A stretch of 64,000 nucleotides of DNA from CATOSP01 sp965216155 (GTDB lineage: Bacteria; Chloroflexota; Dehalococcoidia; Lucifugimonadales; UBA3495): assembly GCA_965216155.1 (NCBI GenBank), contig CBDCFD010000006.1:1302001-1366000 (forward strand), given 5' to 3'. Shown here piece after piece: positions 17,869 through 26,035 of the stretch; the stretch's first letter is position 1, and each line of letters begins with the position of its first letter. Below the pieces are notes generated by a model. It ran no database searches. It was not told the origin of the DNA and saw nothing but the letters and a program-made list of their open reading frames with translations. The position numbers and the translations under genes were made by a program.

Positions 17869-18141
17869 TCAAAAGCGCAAAACCCGGGGCGGCTGGGAAG
17901 TTAGGTGCCAGCGGCCGCATTTCCGCTCATGGTATGCACGCAGATATGTACCGCGCCTCCCTGCGTTGTCCGCCGCCCTCTGTGCGGTCACGTTATCCCG
18001 GTAGGATATCTTCTTGCATCGGCCGCAACGCGGCCTGCCCCTGGTATCTATGTAGTCCTTTGGGGTCGATCCGCCGAAAGTCTTCAAGAGGATAACTGTG
18101 ACGACAATCAGTACGGCGACTCCGAATATTGCCTCCACCAT
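17869..18141 (-). CDS. Small membrane-anchored zinc-ribbon-like protein
   Basis: 90 residues. An N-terminal transmembrane helix (residues 4-21, FGVAVLIVVTVILLKTF) is followed by a compact basic domain with CGRC near 40, an Ala/Arg-rich helix, then KCGRWHLTS. The paired Cys-x2-Cys and the later Cys plus WHLT suggest a zinc-binding fold similar to small phage-like CG-WHLTS proteins. GGAGGAAGG precedes the start by about 10 nt. Role unknown. Confidence 0.6.
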   Translation of the reverse strand: MVEAIFGVAVLIVVTVILLKTFGGSTPKDYIDTRGRPRCGRCKKISYRDNVTAQRAADNAGRRGTYLRAYHERKCGRWHLTSQPPRVLRF

Positions 18142-18630
18142 CGACGGCTACCTTCCTCCTAAACATTCTCTTCACGATAACGCTCACCCAGACGGCAAAC
18201 ACCCAGGGTGTCTCGATTGTCCTCCTGTTCCCCATGATATCGCATGCCCTACCGTGATCGAAGCTGGCGTTTCTTTCGGGGACATATTGTCCCATTTAGA
18301 GACATTCGTTCTCCTCGGGGGAGCAAGGTTTGCGTCGCGGCTGATGTCTGGTGATGTAATGTTAACGAAGTGGGACCGGGGATGGGAAGAGGACGATGTC
18401 AGCGGCGCCGGGTACGACGGCATCCGGCAGGAAATTGAAACGCCCTGGAGAGAAGTCCGGAAGTCGTGGCCGTTGAGTCATAGTACCTATAGGATATGTT
18501 CAGCTTTACGTCCTCACAATGGCCATCCGATGTTGCCCACTTGCAATGTCATTGGAGTAAGATTGCAACCACAATCCGAGCCTTTACTCCGAGCCTTTAC
18601 AAAGTAAAAATCCACGCCAAGGGAGGTCCC
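18142..18630. other. Gene-free stretch upstream of the MetE-like gene
   Basis: An open frame at 18098-18607 has no ribosome site and unconvincing composition, so it is not called. No strong repeat or hairpin seen. It should contain the promoters of the two flanking divergent genes. Confidence 0.4.
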
Positions 18631-19776
18631 ATGAAAAGAAGCACATCCAGGATTCTGACCACACATACCGGAAGCCTGCCCAGGTCGCCAGACCTCCAAG
18701 ACCTCTTGAGGGAGCGTGAGGAACAGTCCAGTTTTGATCCAAACGTATTCGCCGCAGGGGTCCACAATGCAGTCGCCGAGGTTGTGGCTAAACAGCAGAG
18801 CGCCGGGATAGACGTCGTGAACGACGGCGAGCAAGGCCGGTCCCAGTATGCCACTTATGTAAAAGAGCGGCTTTGCGGCTTTGAGGGCGCGCGCGTCGTT
18901 CGCAGGCGCCCGCGCTTGGACGATGACGATTTCCCGGAGTTCGCCGAGACGCAGACTCACCTTTCTTCCCGGAACATGCCCCAACCAGCCTGCACCGGAC
19001 CCATCTCATGGAAGGACTGGCCAGCGGTAGAACAGGATATCGAGACTTTGAAAAGGGCATCGGCGGACTCGCCCGTGGAAGAAGTGTTCATGACAGCGGC
19101 CTCGCCGGGGGTAATTGCCAATTTTCTACCCAATGAGTATTACCCTACAGAGGAGGCTTACCTCTATGCCCTGGCGGAGGTCATGAAGGACGAATACAAC
19201 GCCATCGCGGCCTCCGGACTCATTCTCCAGCTCGATTGCCCCGACCTTGCCATGACCCGGGTCTCCCAGTTTTCCCACCTTTCGGTGGAGGAATTCAAAA
19301 AAGTAGTGGGATTACACGTAGAGGTGATCAACTACGCCCTGAAGGACATTGATCCCGAGCGGATGCGATTGCATCTCTGCTGGGGAAATACGGAAGGGCC
19401 CCATCACCACGACATTCCTCTTAAGGAGATCGTGGACTTGGTGCTGAAAGCCCGTCCTGTGGGCCTATCCTTCGAGGGAGCCAACCCCAGGCACGCCCAC
19501 GAATGGAAGGTATGGGAGGACGTAGATCTCCCCGAAGGGAAGGTACTGATTCCGGGAGTGCTTGACACCACCACTAATTTCATTGAGCATCCGGAGTTGA
19601 TCGCCCAGCGCATTCTCAAATACGCCAACGCCGTGGGAAGGGAAAACGTCCTGGCCGGCAGCGACTGCGGCTTCGGCACTTCGGCTTGGGGCCGCAAGGT
19701 GGAGACGAACATAGTCTGGTCCAAGCTGGCGTCCATGGTGGAGGGGGCCCGGCTAGCTTCCCAAGAGCTTTGGTAG
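18631..19776 (+). CDS. MetE C-terminal-domain-like protein (cobalamin-independent methionine synthase fold)
   Basis: 381 residues from ATG 18631, chosen because GGGAGG lies just upstream; a longer in-frame start at 18496 has none. Fold features: THTGSLPRS near residue 11, VNDGEQGRSQYATYV, LQLDCPDLA, RLHLCWGN, SFEGANPRHAHEW and the final SDCGFGTSAWG. It represents the catalytic half only, so it is not a canonical methionine synthase; relatives transfer methyl or alkyl groups to thiols, for example epoxyalkane:coenzyme M transferase. The zinc ligands expected of this fold (His, Cys and the late Cys) appear present. Confidence 0.85.
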   Translation: MKRSTSRILTTHTGSLPRSPDLQDLLREREEQSSFDPNVFAAGVHNAVAEVVAKQQSAGIDVVNDGEQGRSQYATYVKERLCGFEGARVVRRRPRLDDDDFPEFAETQTHLSSRNMPQPACTGPISWKDWPAVEQDIETLKRASADSPVEEVFMTAASPGVIANFLPNEYYPTEEAYLYALAEVMKDEYNAIAASGLILQLDCPDLAMTRVSQFSHLSVEEFKKVVGLHVEVINYALKDIDPERMRLHLCWGNTEGPHHHDIPLKEIVDLVLKARPVGLSFEGANPRHAHEWKVWEDVDLPEGKVLIPGVLDTTTNFIEHPELIAQRILKYANAVGRENVLAGSDCGFGTSAWGRKVETNIVWSKLASMVEGARLASQELW

Positions 19777-19830
19777 GCCCCGCCTAACGCGGCTGCCATC
19801 CGTAACGGAGTGTACACCGGGCCACACGCG

Positions 19831-19899
19831 CGGTTAGCTGACTCTACTATCCAGGTCTGCTGATCGTCATCCAGCAGGCCTGAGCCTGGCGGCTAACCG
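19831..19899. terminator. Two-tier hairpin after the MetE-like gene
   Basis: Outer arms CGGTTAGC (19831-19838) and GCTAACCG (19892-19899) enclose an inner 11-bp stem (19852-19862 with 19872-19882, one G-T). It lies between convergent genes and may end both. Confidence 0.55.
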
Positions 19900-20062
19900 A
19901 TCCGTCCCGCACCCAGGCTACTGCGGTACCCGGGGCGCATCAAAGAAATCGTGTAATGCCGGAGTGAAGCTTGTGGTTGTGGTGTCGCCTACTTGACTAT
20001 AGAGGGGGCGATGGGCGATAGACGCAGGCCCCTGTCGCCCGACACCGGGCGGATATTCTAGC

Positions 20063-20980
20063 CTAGTCGGACCCTCTGAGTCTGGGATCCAATACGTCAC
20101 GGAGGGAGTCTCCCAGAACGTTCCACGAGAAAACCACAATGAATATGGCCAGTCCTGGAATCACCGGCAGCCAGGGTCCAATACCCACGTAGTTCTTGGT
20201 AGCGCCCCTGAGCATCCCGCCCCAGGATGGTACGTCGGGCCCAACATCGAGGCCGAGGAAGCTTAGAGAAGCTTCGGCGATAATTGCGGTCCCCATGAGG
20301 AATGTGAAAGCGACGATCCAGATGGCCAACACATTGGGAATCATGTGACGAAATATTATGCGCAGGCTGCTTGCACCCACTGAGTGGGCTGCCAGAACGT
20401 AGTCCATCTCGTTCACGGCCAGCGCCTGAGAGCGAATGAGTCTCACCGTGGTTGGCATGAAAGAGATTGACAACGCGATGATTACGTTGTTGATCGAAGA
20501 GCCCAATGCCGCCATCAGCGCTAATGCCAGGACAAGGCCAGGGAAAGCTATCACGGCGTCGATCACCCTCTGGAGTACCAGGTCGTATATCCCGCCGAAG
20601 TAGGCGCTGGACACTCCTATGATCAGGCCGATAGTGCACCCAATCAGAGCACTGACCAAGCCCACCCGAATGGATATGCGGCTTCCCGCCACCAGCCGGC
20701 TGAACATGTCCCGTCCCAAGTGATCGCCACCGAGAAACATTTCGCTGCCGGGCGTTGCGTACAATTTCTTGTGATCGGTGAGGTTAACATCCTGAGTCTG
20801 TATCGCCGGGGCAAAAATGGCTATGATCACGATAATGAACGCCATGGTTGCCCCTACGGCACCCAGAGGTTTCTTTTTAAAAAAGAGCTGGACATGGCTC
20901 GAGAGAGTCCGTTTCGCCCGCAATCCCGTGATAGCCTGCCCCTCCTGGGGCGCTAAACTAGCTTCTCGCTGTTGGCTCAT
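20063..20980 (-). CDS. ABC transporter permease, DppC/OppC-like
   Basis: 305 residues with a cytoplasmic N-terminus, a first membrane helix near 45, a GGDHLGRDMFSRL segment typical of DppC, and the permease EAA-like loop AAHSVGASSLRIIFRHMIPN. It ends with the DPRLRGSD tail common in this family. The DppB-like gene is 36 nt upstream on the same strand. No binding protein or ATPases are adjacent, so this pair must use partners encoded elsewhere or is an orphan module. Likely substrate is a dipeptide, oligopeptide or nickel chelate, but undetermined. Confidence 0.88.
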   Translation of the reverse strand: MSQQREASLAPQEGQAITGLRAKRTLSSHVQLFFKKKPLGAVGATMAFIIVIIAIFAPAIQTQDVNLTDHKKLYATPGSEMFLGGDHLGRDMFSRLVAGSRISIRVGLVSALIGCTIGLIIGVSSAYFGGIYDLVLQRVIDAVIAFPGLVLALALMAALGSSINNVIIALSISFMPTTVRLIRSQALAVNEMDYVLAAHSVGASSLRIIFRHMIPNVLAIWIVAFTFLMGTAIIAEASLSFLGLDVGPDVPSWGGMLRGATKNYVGIGPWLPVIPGLAIFIVVFSWNVLGDSLRDVLDPRLRGSD

Positions 20981-21016
20981 ATTTCACAACCATATGCCGG
21001 TGTAGTTCCCCCGAGT

Positions 21017-21979
21017 TTAGCTGTACCTGATACGTGGGTTGAGCCACGCATAAGCCAGGTCCACGACCAGGTTGAGGACCAGAACTAGGAACGTGATTAC
21101 TATAACTATGCCCTGCACCATAGGGAAGTCGCGATGCTGGATACCCTTGATGAGCAACTGCCCGATGCCCGGCACGTTGAATATAGTCTCGATCAGCACC
21201 GTGCCGCCCATGAGTCGCCCGACCTCGAAGCCTGCGACGGTGACTACCGGGAGCAAGGCGTTTTTGAGGAGGTGCCTGCCAATTACGACCGCCTCGCTCA
21301 GCCCCTTGGACCGGGCGGTCCGGATGTAGTCTTCTCTGGACACCTCCAGTGCCGCCGATCTGGTCACGCGAGCGACAAAGGCCATGTGAGTAATCGCCAG
21401 GGCCAGGGCGGGGAAGACAAGCTGTTGAAGGTTGTCCAGAGGGGCATCCCAGACGTCTTTGTAGCCCAGGGGAGGCAACCAGTCGAACAGGTTGGCGAGC
21501 ATATATACCAGCAGGATGCCTATCCAGAAGTTAGGGACCGCTATACCTCCGATGGTTATGATCCTGCCTATGTAGTCGGGCAATGAGTCCTGTTTGATGG
21601 CGGATATAAGTCCCAGGGGGATGGCAACCACCCCGGCCATCAGAAGTGCCATCACCGCCAGCTCGAAGGTTATGGGGAACCGCTTTTTTATGTCGTCCCA
21701 GACGGGCTGGTCGTAAAAGAAAGAAGTGCCAAAGTCGAGCTGGATCACGCCCCATACCCATTTGCTGTATTGGATATAAATCGGCCGGTCTGTGCCCAGT
21801 TTCGCTCGCAACCTCTGGAGGTCTTCTTCGGTGAACTCGGTTTCCGTCTGCGCCCCTCCCGCCAATAGGCTTATGGCGGGGTCTCCGGGCACCAACCGGA
21901 GTATGCCGAACACCAGGGTGGCCACTAGCAGCATGGTTGGTATGAAGAGGAAGGTGCGCTTGATCATGTAGACTTGCAA
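21017..21979 (-). CDS. ABC transporter permease, DppB/OppB-like
   Basis: 320 residues, six predicted membrane helices. N-terminal helix with LRLVPGDPA, the LGTDRPIYIQY segment, LDFGTSFFY, and the loop IRTARSKGLSEAVVIGRHLLKNALLPV are diagnostic of DppB. It is the first gene of a two-gene unit with the DppC-like permease. MIKRTF (residue 5) is an alternative start. Confidence 0.88.
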   Translation of the reverse strand: MQVYMIKRTFLFIPTMLLVATLVFGILRLVPGDPAISLLAGGAQTETEFTEEDLQRLRAKLGTDRPIYIQYSKWVWGVIQLDFGTSFFYDQPVWDDIKKRFPITFELAVMALLMAGVVAIPLGLISAIKQDSLPDYIGRIITIGGIAVPNFWIGILLVYMLANLFDWLPPLGYKDVWDAPLDNLQQLVFPALALAITHMAFVARVTRSAALEVSREDYIRTARSKGLSEAVVIGRHLLKNALLPVVTVAGFEVGRLMGGTVLIETIFNVPGIGQLLIKGIQHRDFPMVQGIVIVITFLVLVLNLVVDLAYAWLNPRIRYS

Positions 21980-22487
21980 AGCTCTATTACCTACCGTAGT
22001 CCTATGGTGTCCGTTTTGGCCCTGTGACTACAGAGAAGCGGGGAGATGATCCCGCCCTTTCTGAGTCGAGAGGACCCACGGCCTGATAGACCGCCACCGG
22101 GTTTTCGCCCACTGCTTTTGCGGAAGGGGTGTGCGATTTGCGACCACCCTTAAATCTTTCGTTAATAAATCTAATTGCGGGCTCAATCACACCTAATGGA
22201 ATGCAGCCTACGCAACCCGCAATTAATTGGAGGCACCAATTTGGAGGCACCAATATGGTAACTGTTCGTACTTGGGAGAGGAGATCGGAGTGTCTGCAAG
22301 CGGACAATTCAGGGTTTCGCCCCTGCGGCCTACTCTCAAGTCAACTGTTATCAACTATCAACTGGCACTTGGCAAATTTACCCCTCGATTCTGAACAGTT
22401 ACCCAATATGAGAAAATTGCGAAACTCTTTAGTTGCCGAAGAGGCGGAATAAAAATGGCGTGGATAGGATTCATCGGCCAATGAGAG
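21980..22487. other. Intergenic region with long-loop hairpin and tandem 14-bp repeat
   Basis: TAATTGCGGG (22172-22181) pairs with CCCGCAATTA (22216-22225). Immediately after, TTGGAGGCACCAAT occurs twice in tandem (22227-22254), each copy containing a GGAGG. A 65-codon frame opens at 22255, 7 nt past the second GGAGG, but its sequence is low in recognisable structure and ends near the IS5 left end; it may be the stub of a gene destroyed by insertion. Confidence 0.45.
22255..22452 (+). CDS. Short hypothetical frame with strong ribosome site (doubtful)
   Basis: 65 residues starting MVTVRTWERRSECL, preceded by GGAGG 7 nt upstream. No domain seen. Its 3' part contains an 18-bp sequence that recurs inverted in the macrodomain remnant on the other side of the IS5 element. 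It could be a truncated gene or chance. Confidence 0.25.
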   Translation: MVTVRTWERRSECLQADNSGFRPCGLLSSQLLSTINWHLANLPLDSEQLPNMRKLRNSLVAEEAE

Positions 22488-23374
22488 TAAGAACCTGTCT
22501 ACGATCTGTGGAATATGTTAAGTTGAGACTATTACCAAGGCAGGGTAATCATATCTCATTCCTATCCCAGCGACATTAGCCGGGAGCAATTTGCCCGGAT
22601 TCTTCCCACGTTGGAGGCGGCCCGCCGACGGACCAAGCCCCGCACCGTGGACTTGTACGACGTTTTCTGCGGGGTGCTGTACCTCCTGAAAAGCGGGCGC
22701 CAGTGGCGGATGCTGCCTGCGGACTTCCCGGATTGGCGCACTGGCTACAAGTATTTCCGGCAATGGAGTGAGCGGCCCGGCCCGGAGCAAGAATCCATTC
22801 TGGAGCAGGTCTTAAAAAAATCGGTTGGCACGGCCCGGCGGAGCAATGGTCGAAAAGAGCAGACCAGTTTCTGCATCGTGGACGCCCAGAGCGTCAGGAA
22901 CACTGACAGCGCCGAGCACAAGGGCTATGACGCGGGCAAGAAGGTGTCCGGGATCAAGCGTCACATCGCGGTGGACACGCAGGGGTTGCCCCATGCGATT
23001 CACGTGACCACCGCCAACGTTACCGGCCGGGCTGGGGCTTTGGCGATGTTTGACCAACGCCAGGCCGACCTGAGCCGGGTGCAGAACGTGCTGGTCGATG
23101 GGGGTTACACCGGGAAGCCCTTTGCCGCGGCGGTACAGAGCCTGTTGGGAGCCTCGGTGGAAGTGGTGAAACGCAATGAACTGCACACCTTCGTGGTGCT
23201 GCCTGCCTTTAGCCCCCGTGAAGACGGGGGGATGGGTGGTGGAGCGATCCTTTGCCTGGCTGGAGAAGTGCCGCCGACTCTGGAAGAACTGCGAGAGAAA
23301 GCTGAATACCAGTCTGCAAATGGTGGTTCTTGCCTTCGCGACGCTAATCCTGAAGAGATTGTAAACAGGCTCTA
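22488..23374 (+). mobile_element. IS5-family insertion sequence (degenerate)
   Basis: About 887 bp. Imperfect terminal inverted repeats are visible: the left end (about 22489-22510) and the reverse complement of the right end (23357-23373 region) share CCTGT-TAC-ATCT spacing with roughly three quarters identity. The transposase lies between in the plus direction. Target duplication was not evident. Confidence 0.7.
22527..23364 (+). pseudogene. IS5-family transposase, broken by a hairpin insertion
   Basis: DDE transposase: the N-terminal part reads YPSDISREQFARILPTLEAA, then SGRQWRMLPADFPDW; DDE parts include SFCIVDAQSV, KRHIAVDTQG and VDGGYTG. The conserved end WVVERSFAWLEKCRRLWKNC to ATLILKRL is in a different frame. 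Between CTGCCT and TGGGTGGTG the usual two codons are replaced by a 28-nt tract holding a CCCCCGT/ACGGGGG hairpin (about 23206-23233), which shifts the frame. No ATG start was found; the first near-start is TTG 22611. Almost certainly inactive. Confidence 0.7.
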
Positions 23375-23655
23375 AGGATAATGCCCCTATTCCCTCTCCC
23401 TACATTCCTCACCTTTTGTCTTCGCTTTTCCGGTCTCCGGGAGCGCCGGTATCTGGCTGATTCCACCCTCTCAAAACCCTCAAATTCGGCCAAATCATCA
23501 ATTACGTTAATCGTAATTTTTGGTCTCCCAAACCCGGCCGAGACCGCCTCGTTTGGAGTTTCGCAATTTTCTCCCATTACCCCGACGGTGTTGACAGTGT
23601 TCACCAAGACGCGGGCCGGGCTTGTAAACAGGTCGCAAGCTACATAATTGATCAT
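23344..23655 (-). pseudogene. 5' remnant of a macrodomain (DarG-like) antitoxin gene
   Basis: From ATG 23655, preceded by GGGGAGG, the first 28 residues read MINYVACDLFTSPARVLVNT then VNTVGVMG, the start of a macrodomain that removes ADP-ribose from DNA in DarTG systems. After GVMG the usual KGIA-FK continuation is replaced by unrelated sequence running into the IS5 right end. No DarT-like toxin was found nearby. The remnant suggests a lost DarTG locus at this site. Confidence 0.6.
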
Positions 23656-23891
23656 TGCGTGTCCTCCCCTCATCAACCACCATTGGATGGGCGAAGCGAT
23701 AAGAAGGATTCCGAGAACACCCTCGGTCTACATGCCGATTCTGTCTGTTGGGATATGTGGCTATTTAATAACTTCAGGGTAGCGGTGACCGACTATACAA
23801 CATTAGAATATGTGTACCACAATCTGTCACCACTACCCTGTCACCAGCGAACCGGGGCGAAACCCAATAGTAGCAGCTAACTGGTCCGGGG

Positions 23892-25241
23892 CTACAACCG
23901 GATGTACCCCGTATCCCCTTTGATGGTGATCTCGGTGCCGTAGGGTTTGGAGACTTCTTGCAGCCATGTTAGGGTCTGTTGGGCGAGATCGCCTTCGGCC
24001 ATGACGGGGCGCCCGCGCTGGGGGATGGGCCTGCCGTGGCCCATGTCTATCGGGTGGAGCACTATTTCCCTGAGCTCTCCGCCCTGGTAGTTGCACACCG
24101 CAACCACGCTTTGCCAGAAGACAGGGTCCCCGGCGAAGGCGCGGGTCCCGCCGCCGGAGCGGGTGTCCAAGTAGTCGCCAGGGGTATGCTCGTGGGTTAG
24201 GTTGAACCGGCGGTACGATTCCTCGGGCAGCCAGAGCACGCTTTCGTTCTGGAATATGAAGTTGCCCAGGCTGTAGAAGATGGGCTTGTTTTTGTAAATC
24301 TCGATGCCCCGCAGGAGGTGAGGCCCATGCCCGGCGAACAGGGAGCACCCCTGGTCGATGGTCCAGCGGGCGAAGTCCTCAAGGAACTCGGGCGGAGAGG
24401 TCCGGGTGGAGCCGTGGTACTCGCCCGTCGCTCCGCTTTCGTGGCAATGGGCACTGTACATCATAAAGTCCGACAGCTTGGAAGCTCCCCGGATCCACTT
24501 GCCCATGCCGGCGAGGTCGTCGTCGTTGGGTGAAGTGTGGATTCCGAACTCCTCGGACAGAAGGAACTTCTTCTCCAGGAACTCGAGTTCGGTGGAGTGG
24601 TCGGGCTCCTCTTCGACTCCGCTGAACCCGAAGGCGTGAGAGGCGGCCTTGGCGGCGTCGTAGCCGAGTTCGCGGTTGGCCTTGTTGAGCGCATCGAAGA
24701 CGTCCCGCTCCACGTGATGCACCAGCTTATGCCGCAGGGCGTTGACTCCGGGGCGCCCCGGGAAGTCCGGTCGGCCTGCTCCGGCGCGGGACTGGTCGCT
24801 GAAGGTGGTGGTGGCGGACATGACCGCGACCCGGCCCATGGCTGAGTCCACATAGGCCGGCGCTCTGGCCTCGTCGATGTTGTGGCCGCCCCCGGCCTGG
24901 GGCAGGCCCTTGTCGTGGCAATGTCGCAATGTGGTGAGGAACCCGCCTTCCGAGAAGTCGAAGGAATGGTTGTTGGCGGTGGTCACGGCGTTGATGCCCA
25001 TCCACTTCAGATCGTCCAGGTTTTGCGGGTCGGAGCGAGTGTAGGTCGCGCCGCTCCACTGCCAGCTACTCTCGTAGTCGTGGAACAGCATCTCCAGGTT
25101 GACCACGCTGACGTCGGCATCGTGCAAGACCTTGACCAGTTTCAGGAAAGACTCCTCATGGAACGGCTGCATTCGCCGCGTGATCATGGCGTCGCCGCCC
25201 ACGGCGATGGAGATGTCCCTTTTCTCTGCGTCGTATATCAT
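23892..25241 (-). CDS. CapA-family metallophosphatase-like protein
   Basis: 449 residues from ATG 25241, chosen for the AGGAGGG just upstream. CapA/PgsA-like features: GGDAMITRRM near 15, VVNLEMLF, ANNHSFDFSEGG, the AGHGPHLLRGIEIYKNKPI stretch and FYSLGNFIF. The family belongs to the calcineurin-like fold and is named for poly-gamma-glutamate capsule synthesis, but many members stand alone, as here. A central insertion of about 90 residues (DVFDALNKANREL to EEFGIHTS) is longer than usual. No signal peptide seen, so a cytoplasmic enzyme is possible. Confidence 0.85.
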   Translation of the reverse strand: MIYDAEKRDISIAVGGDAMITRRMQPFHEESFLKLVKVLHDADVSVVNLEMLFHDYESSWQWSGATYTRSDPQNLDDLKWMGINAVTTANNHSFDFSEGGFLTTLRHCHDKGLPQAGGGHNIDEARAPAYVDSAMGRVAVMSATTTFSDQSRAGAGRPDFPGRPGVNALRHKLVHHVERDVFDALNKANRELGYDAAKAASHAFGFSGVEEEPDHSTELEFLEKKFLLSEEFGIHTSPNDDDLAGMGKWIRGASKLSDFMMYSAHCHESGATGEYHGSTRTSPPEFLEDFARWTIDQGCSLFAGHGPHLLRGIEIYKNKPIFYSLGNFIFQNESVLWLPEESYRRFNLTHEHTPGDYLDTRSGGGTRAFAGDPVFWQSVVAVCNYQGGELREIVLHPIDMGHGRPIPQRGRPVMAEGDLAQQTLTWLQEVSKPYGTEITIKGDTGYIRL

Positions 25242-25317
25242 GCTCCCTCCTTGAGCTTGGAATTGCGTCCGGAGGATTATAGCATTGCGGGGGAAGATGC
25301 GAAGTTCCGGGGGCGGT

Positions 25318-25347
25318 CGATTCACGAAGGGCGCGAAGTTTCACGAG
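25318..25347. repeat. Dispersed CACGAAGGGC-GCGAAGTTTCACGA repeat, copy 1
   Basis: The same 25-30 bp unit recurs near 34209-34238 (inverted) and 48809-48838. Here it overlaps the 3' end of the AbiEii-like gene and supplies its last residues and stop codon. Confidence 0.65.
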
Positions 25348-26035
25348 GAAGGTTCCATGAAAGCGCATCGGCAGCGACTTGGCTGGAAATCCGGCGCTCC
25401 AGCAAGTTTCGCGCTTCGGCGGCCAATTCCGCGGCGTCCACAGCGCGGAGGATGCGATAGACGTCGAAGGCGTCTTTGTCGTACATGCGCCGCGCGTAGT
25501 TTGACTCGGCCCGCTCCGCTATCTTGTGGACTTTGGCTACCAACAATGCGGCCGGCCCAGCGATTTCAACGGCGTATGACCGTGTATCGTTGCCGGATAG
25601 AGACCCGATTGTGATGGACTTGCGGCTGACCAGAGCGCCCTCGAGTCCGTGAACTTTCATGGCGGCTCGATTCCCGTGGTTGCCAAGTCTCGCGCCTCTG
25701 CGGCTTGGTCCACCTACTGCCTCCGGGACCAACAAGTCCACTTGGGAACCATCGGTCTTCCGATAGATGCCGGGCTGGCCGGTGAGACTGAGGCCGGCGG
25801 ACAGCATGGCTTCAGTGATTTTTGGTTCACTGCCGGGCAGTTCCGGGTCCAGGGCAAGGTCGGCGTTATAAGTAAAAGGCGAGACCGCAAAGTCGGCATC
25901 CCGCTCTTGAGTGTGAACGTAGACCGCCTGGGCGCCCACCAGTATAATTGCTTGACGGAGAGGCCCCAGGGCTTCCAGCGCGTCCAACAGGACGGCCTTG
26001 GCGTTTACGTAGTTCTCGTCAATTGGAGTCGCCAT
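25322..26035 (-). CDS. AbiEii-like nucleotidyltransferase toxin
   Basis: Nucleotidyltransferase-fold protein of 237 residues from ATG 26035, with GAGGA upstream. Core: ILVGAQAVYVHT, then DADFAVSPFTYNADLALDPE with acidic residues on adjacent strands, QVDLLVPE, and a C-terminal KDAFDVYRIL helix as in AbiEii toxins. The start overlaps the upstream antitoxin-like gene by 31 nt. The last residues (ETSRPS) and the stop come from an intergenic repeat, so the native C-terminus may have been replaced. Function inferred: type IV toxin-antitoxin or abortive infection. Confidence 0.75.
   Translation of the reverse strand: MATPIDENYVNAKAVLLDALEALGPLRQAIILVGAQAVYVHTQERDADFAVSPFTYNADLALDPELPGSEPKITEAMLSAGLSLTGQPGIYRKTDGSQVDLLVPEAVGGPSRRGARLGNHGNRAAMKVHGLEGALVSRKSITIGSLSGNDTRSYAVEIAGPAALLVAKVHKIAERAESNYARRMYDKDAFDVYRILRAVDAAELAAEARNLLERRISSQVAADALSWNLPRETSRPS

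Noticed and set aside
18098..18607. 169-codon frame before the MetE-like gene
   Set aside because: Overlaps the start region of the MetE-like gene and of the small zinc-ribbon gene; no ribosome site or family resemblance.
22611..23375. Programmed ribosomal frameshift in the IS5 transposase
   Set aside because: The frame break is caused by an extra hairpin tract, not a slippery A6G-type site.
23344..23676. Complete DarTG toxin-antitoxin system
   Set aside because: Only the first 28 residues of the macrodomain are present and no DarT-like toxin was found.
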